Part shown: positions 62,423 to 64,000 of the stretch, one piece after another
Layout: the number at the start of each line of letters is the position of its first letter
Numbering within the stretch: the first letter of the stretch is position 1
From: Gleimia hominis
GTDB taxonomy: Bacteria > Actinomycetota > Actinomycetes > Actinomycetales > Actinomycetaceae
Assembly (NCBI RefSeq): GCF_002871945.2
Contig: NZ_CP126963.1
Span: forward strand, 868,001 to 932,000
Direction: 5' to 3'
Length of the DNA: 64,000 nt
Position numbers and translations under genes: made by a program
Notes under the pieces: generated by a model
Told to the model about the DNA's origin: nothing
The model's input: only the letters and a program-made list of their open reading frames with translations
Database searches by the model: none

Positions 62423-64000
62423 TTAGGTAAGGGTGACGAGTTCTAGGTATGAATCGTCCCACAGGTCCTCATCCCCGTCTGGGAGTAAGAGGACCCGGTC
62501 TGGGCTCAGTGCACGCACAGCCCCTTCGTCGTGAGTCACGAGCACAACGGCGCCTTCATAGGTCCGCAGTGCGTTCAGAATTTCTTCTCGAGACGCGGGG
62601 TCGAGGTTGTTGGTAGGTTCATCCAGCAAAAGCACGTTCGCGGATGAGGCCACGAGCACCGCGAGCGCCAGCCGGGTTTGCTCGCCCCCGGATAGTACGC
62701 GAGCAGGTTTGTCGACGTCATCGCCGGAGAACAGGAATTGTCCCAGCACGTTCCGCACGTGGGTGTCATCCAGTGTGGGCGCTGCGTCAGTCATGTTTTC
62801 GAGTACTGTTTTGTCACCTTGCAGGGTTTCGTGTTCTTGTGCGTAGTAGCCTAGTTTGAGGCCGTGGCCGGGGTTTACGGTGCCGGTGTCTGATTCGAGT
62901 TTTCCCGCGAGAATCCGTAGCAGCGTGGTTTTACCGGCCCCGTTTAAGCCTAGAACGACAACTTTTGATCCGCGGTCGATCGCGAGGTCAACGCCTGCGA
63001 ACACTTCGAGTGAACCGTAGGTTTTGGTTAATCCCGTGGCGGTGAGGGGAACGCGTCCGCACGGGGCGGGTTCTGGGAAGCGCAGGCGGGCAACTTTTTC
63101 GGGGGCACGTGCGGGTTCCACGGATTGTTCTAGTTCGTCTGCACGCCGAAGCATTTGTTGCGCCGCCACGGCTTTGGTTGCTTTTGCCCGCATTTTCTCG
63201 CCTTGTGCGCGCAGGGTCTGGGCTTTGCGCAGTGCATTTGTGCGTTCTTTGCGGCGCCGGTGTTCGTCGTCTGCGCGTTGTTTGAGGTAGGCGTCCCACC
63301 CCATGTTGTACACGTCCAGTTGGGCACGGTCTGCATCCAAGTGGTAAACGTGGTTAACAGTTTCTTGAAGTAGTTCGACGTCGTGGCTGATGACCATGAA
63401 GCCGCCCGGGTAGGTGCGTAGGAAGTCACGCAACCAGATCAGAGAATCGTGATCTAGGTGGTTTGTGGGTTCGTCAAGCAGCAGCACGTCGGCTTCTGCA
63501 AATAGGGCTCGGGCAAGTTCGGCGCGTCGACGTTGCCCACCCGAGAGGGTGTGCAAAGGCTGGTCGAGCATGTTTTCGTCCACCCCCAGGGCAGCGGCCA
63601 TTTGAGCGGCCTGCGCGTTTGCGGCCCATCCGCCTGCGTTGGTGAACTCTTGGTCTAACCGCACGTATCGTTCCATGGCTTTGGTTTGCCGCGCGCCTGT
63701 GGATCGTGCCATTTGTTGTTCGGCTTTGCGGATCCGCCGGATGGTTTCGTCGATGCCGCGTACCGACAGAATGCGTTCTCGCACCGTTTGTTCCGGGTCA
63801 CCTACGCGGGTTTCTTGAGGGAGATAGCCGATGGTCCCTCGCCTGGTAACTTGCCCTGCGAACTCGGCTTGTCCGTGGTCTTCTTCTCCGGCCAGCATGC
63901 GCATGGTCGTGGTTTTCCCAGCGCCGTTGCGCCCCACCATGCCAATCCTCATGCCTTTGTCGATCCGAAAGTTAGCGCCGTCGATGAGGATGCGTGCGCC
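62423..64000 (-). CDS. ABC-F family ATPase, N-terminus beyond the window
   Basis: Soluble duplicated ABC protein that acts on the ribosome in translation or antibiotic protection. 525 residues are visible; the frame is open to the window edge (ARILIDGANFRIDKG before the first P-loop). Domain 1: GRNGAGKTTTMRML, LSGGQRRRAELARALF and LLLDEPTNHLD. A basic coiled linker (RRRKERTNALRKAQTLRAQG) follows. Domain 2: GLNGAGKTTLL, LSGGEQTRLALAVL and LLLDEPTNNLD. No membrane part. Which ABC-F subgroup it is cannot be told without the arm and tail alignment. Confidence 0.93.
   Translation of the reverse strand, partial: GARILIDGANFRIDKGMRIGMVGRNGAGKTTTMRMLAGEEDHGQAEFAGQVTRRGTIGYLPQETRVGDPEQTVRERILSVRGIDETIRRIRKAEQQMARSTGARQTKAMERYVRLDQEFTNAGGWAANAQAAQMAAALGVDENMLDQPLHTLSGGQRRRAELARALFAEADVLLLDEPTNHLDHDSLIWLRDFLRTYPGGFMVISHDVELLQETVNHVYHLDADRAQLDVYNMGWDAYLKQRADDEHRRRKERTNALRKAQTLRAQGEKMRAKATKAVAAQQMLRRADELEQSVEPARAPEKVARLRFPEPAPCGRVPLTATGLTKTYGSLEVFAGVDLAIDRGSKVVVLGLNGAGKTTLLRILAGKLESDTGTVNPGHGLKLGYYAQEHETLQGDKTVLENMTDAAPTLDDTHVRNVLGQFLFSGDDVDKPARVLSGGEQTRLALAVLVASSANVLLLDEPTNNLDPASREEILNALRTYEGAVVLVTHDEGAVRALSPDRVLLLPDGDEDLWDDSYLELVTLT

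Overview
The window is a stretch of high-GC, gene-dense Gram-positive chromosome, almost all core genome. Synteny and protein types point to an actinobacterium: SepIVA, Wag31/DivIVA, a DevS/DevR-like pair, the ftsZ-pgeF-sepF-yggT-divIVA order and the mraZ-rsmH-ftsL-ftsI-mur cluster. The cytochrome bd operon, the MurE specificity loop (not the meso-DAP type) and the moderate GC suggest a member of the Actinomycetaceae, but the genus cannot be fixed from sequence alone. Both window edges cut genes: nadD on the left and an ABC-F ATPase on the right.

Layout. 1-5184 (minus): rplU-rpmA-obg-nadD, and rne upstream of it. 5708-13667 (plus): cydA-cydB-cydD-cydC and a GAF-domain histidine kinase. Its likely DevR-like response regulator lies tail-to-tail at 13782-14444. 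14502-20698 (minus): recG-rsmD-coaD, sepIVA, DUF177, rnc, mutM. 20965-26478 (minus): an alpha-galactosidase plus a sugar ABC importer without an ATPase. 26952-27143: rpmB with a strong terminator. 27351-32208 (minus): an unrecognised gene, sseB, infC-rpmI-rplT, trmH/spoU, thiL. Then a dicarboxylate/amino-acid symporter, VanZ and an S4 protein. 34442-57589 (minus): dnaE, rluD, lspA, divIVA, yggT, sepF, pgeF, ftsZ, ftsQ, murC (apparently frameshifted), murG, ftsW, murD, mraY, murF, murE, ftsI, ftsL-like, rsmH, mraZ, headed by a 10-bp-periodic MraZ operator. 58051-64000: sixA, an AMP-forming ligase, lipA-lipB, a small Cys/His protein and the ABC-F gene.

The genes cover peptidoglycan precursor synthesis and division, ribosome assembly and translation initiation, low-oxygen respiration with a matching two-component system, lipoate synthesis, DNA repair and galactoside use.

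The most unusual feature is in the gaps between genes. Several intergenic regions carry short tandem arrays with unrelated units of about 21, 25, 30, 36 and 38 bp. In the lipA, AMP-ligase, thiL and sixA cases the unit includes the last codons and the stop codon of the adjacent gene, as if each gene's own 3' end had been copied repeatedly downstream. Other points worth checking are the murC frameshift, the ATC start of infC with its leader hairpin, and possible DevR boxes upstream of cydA.
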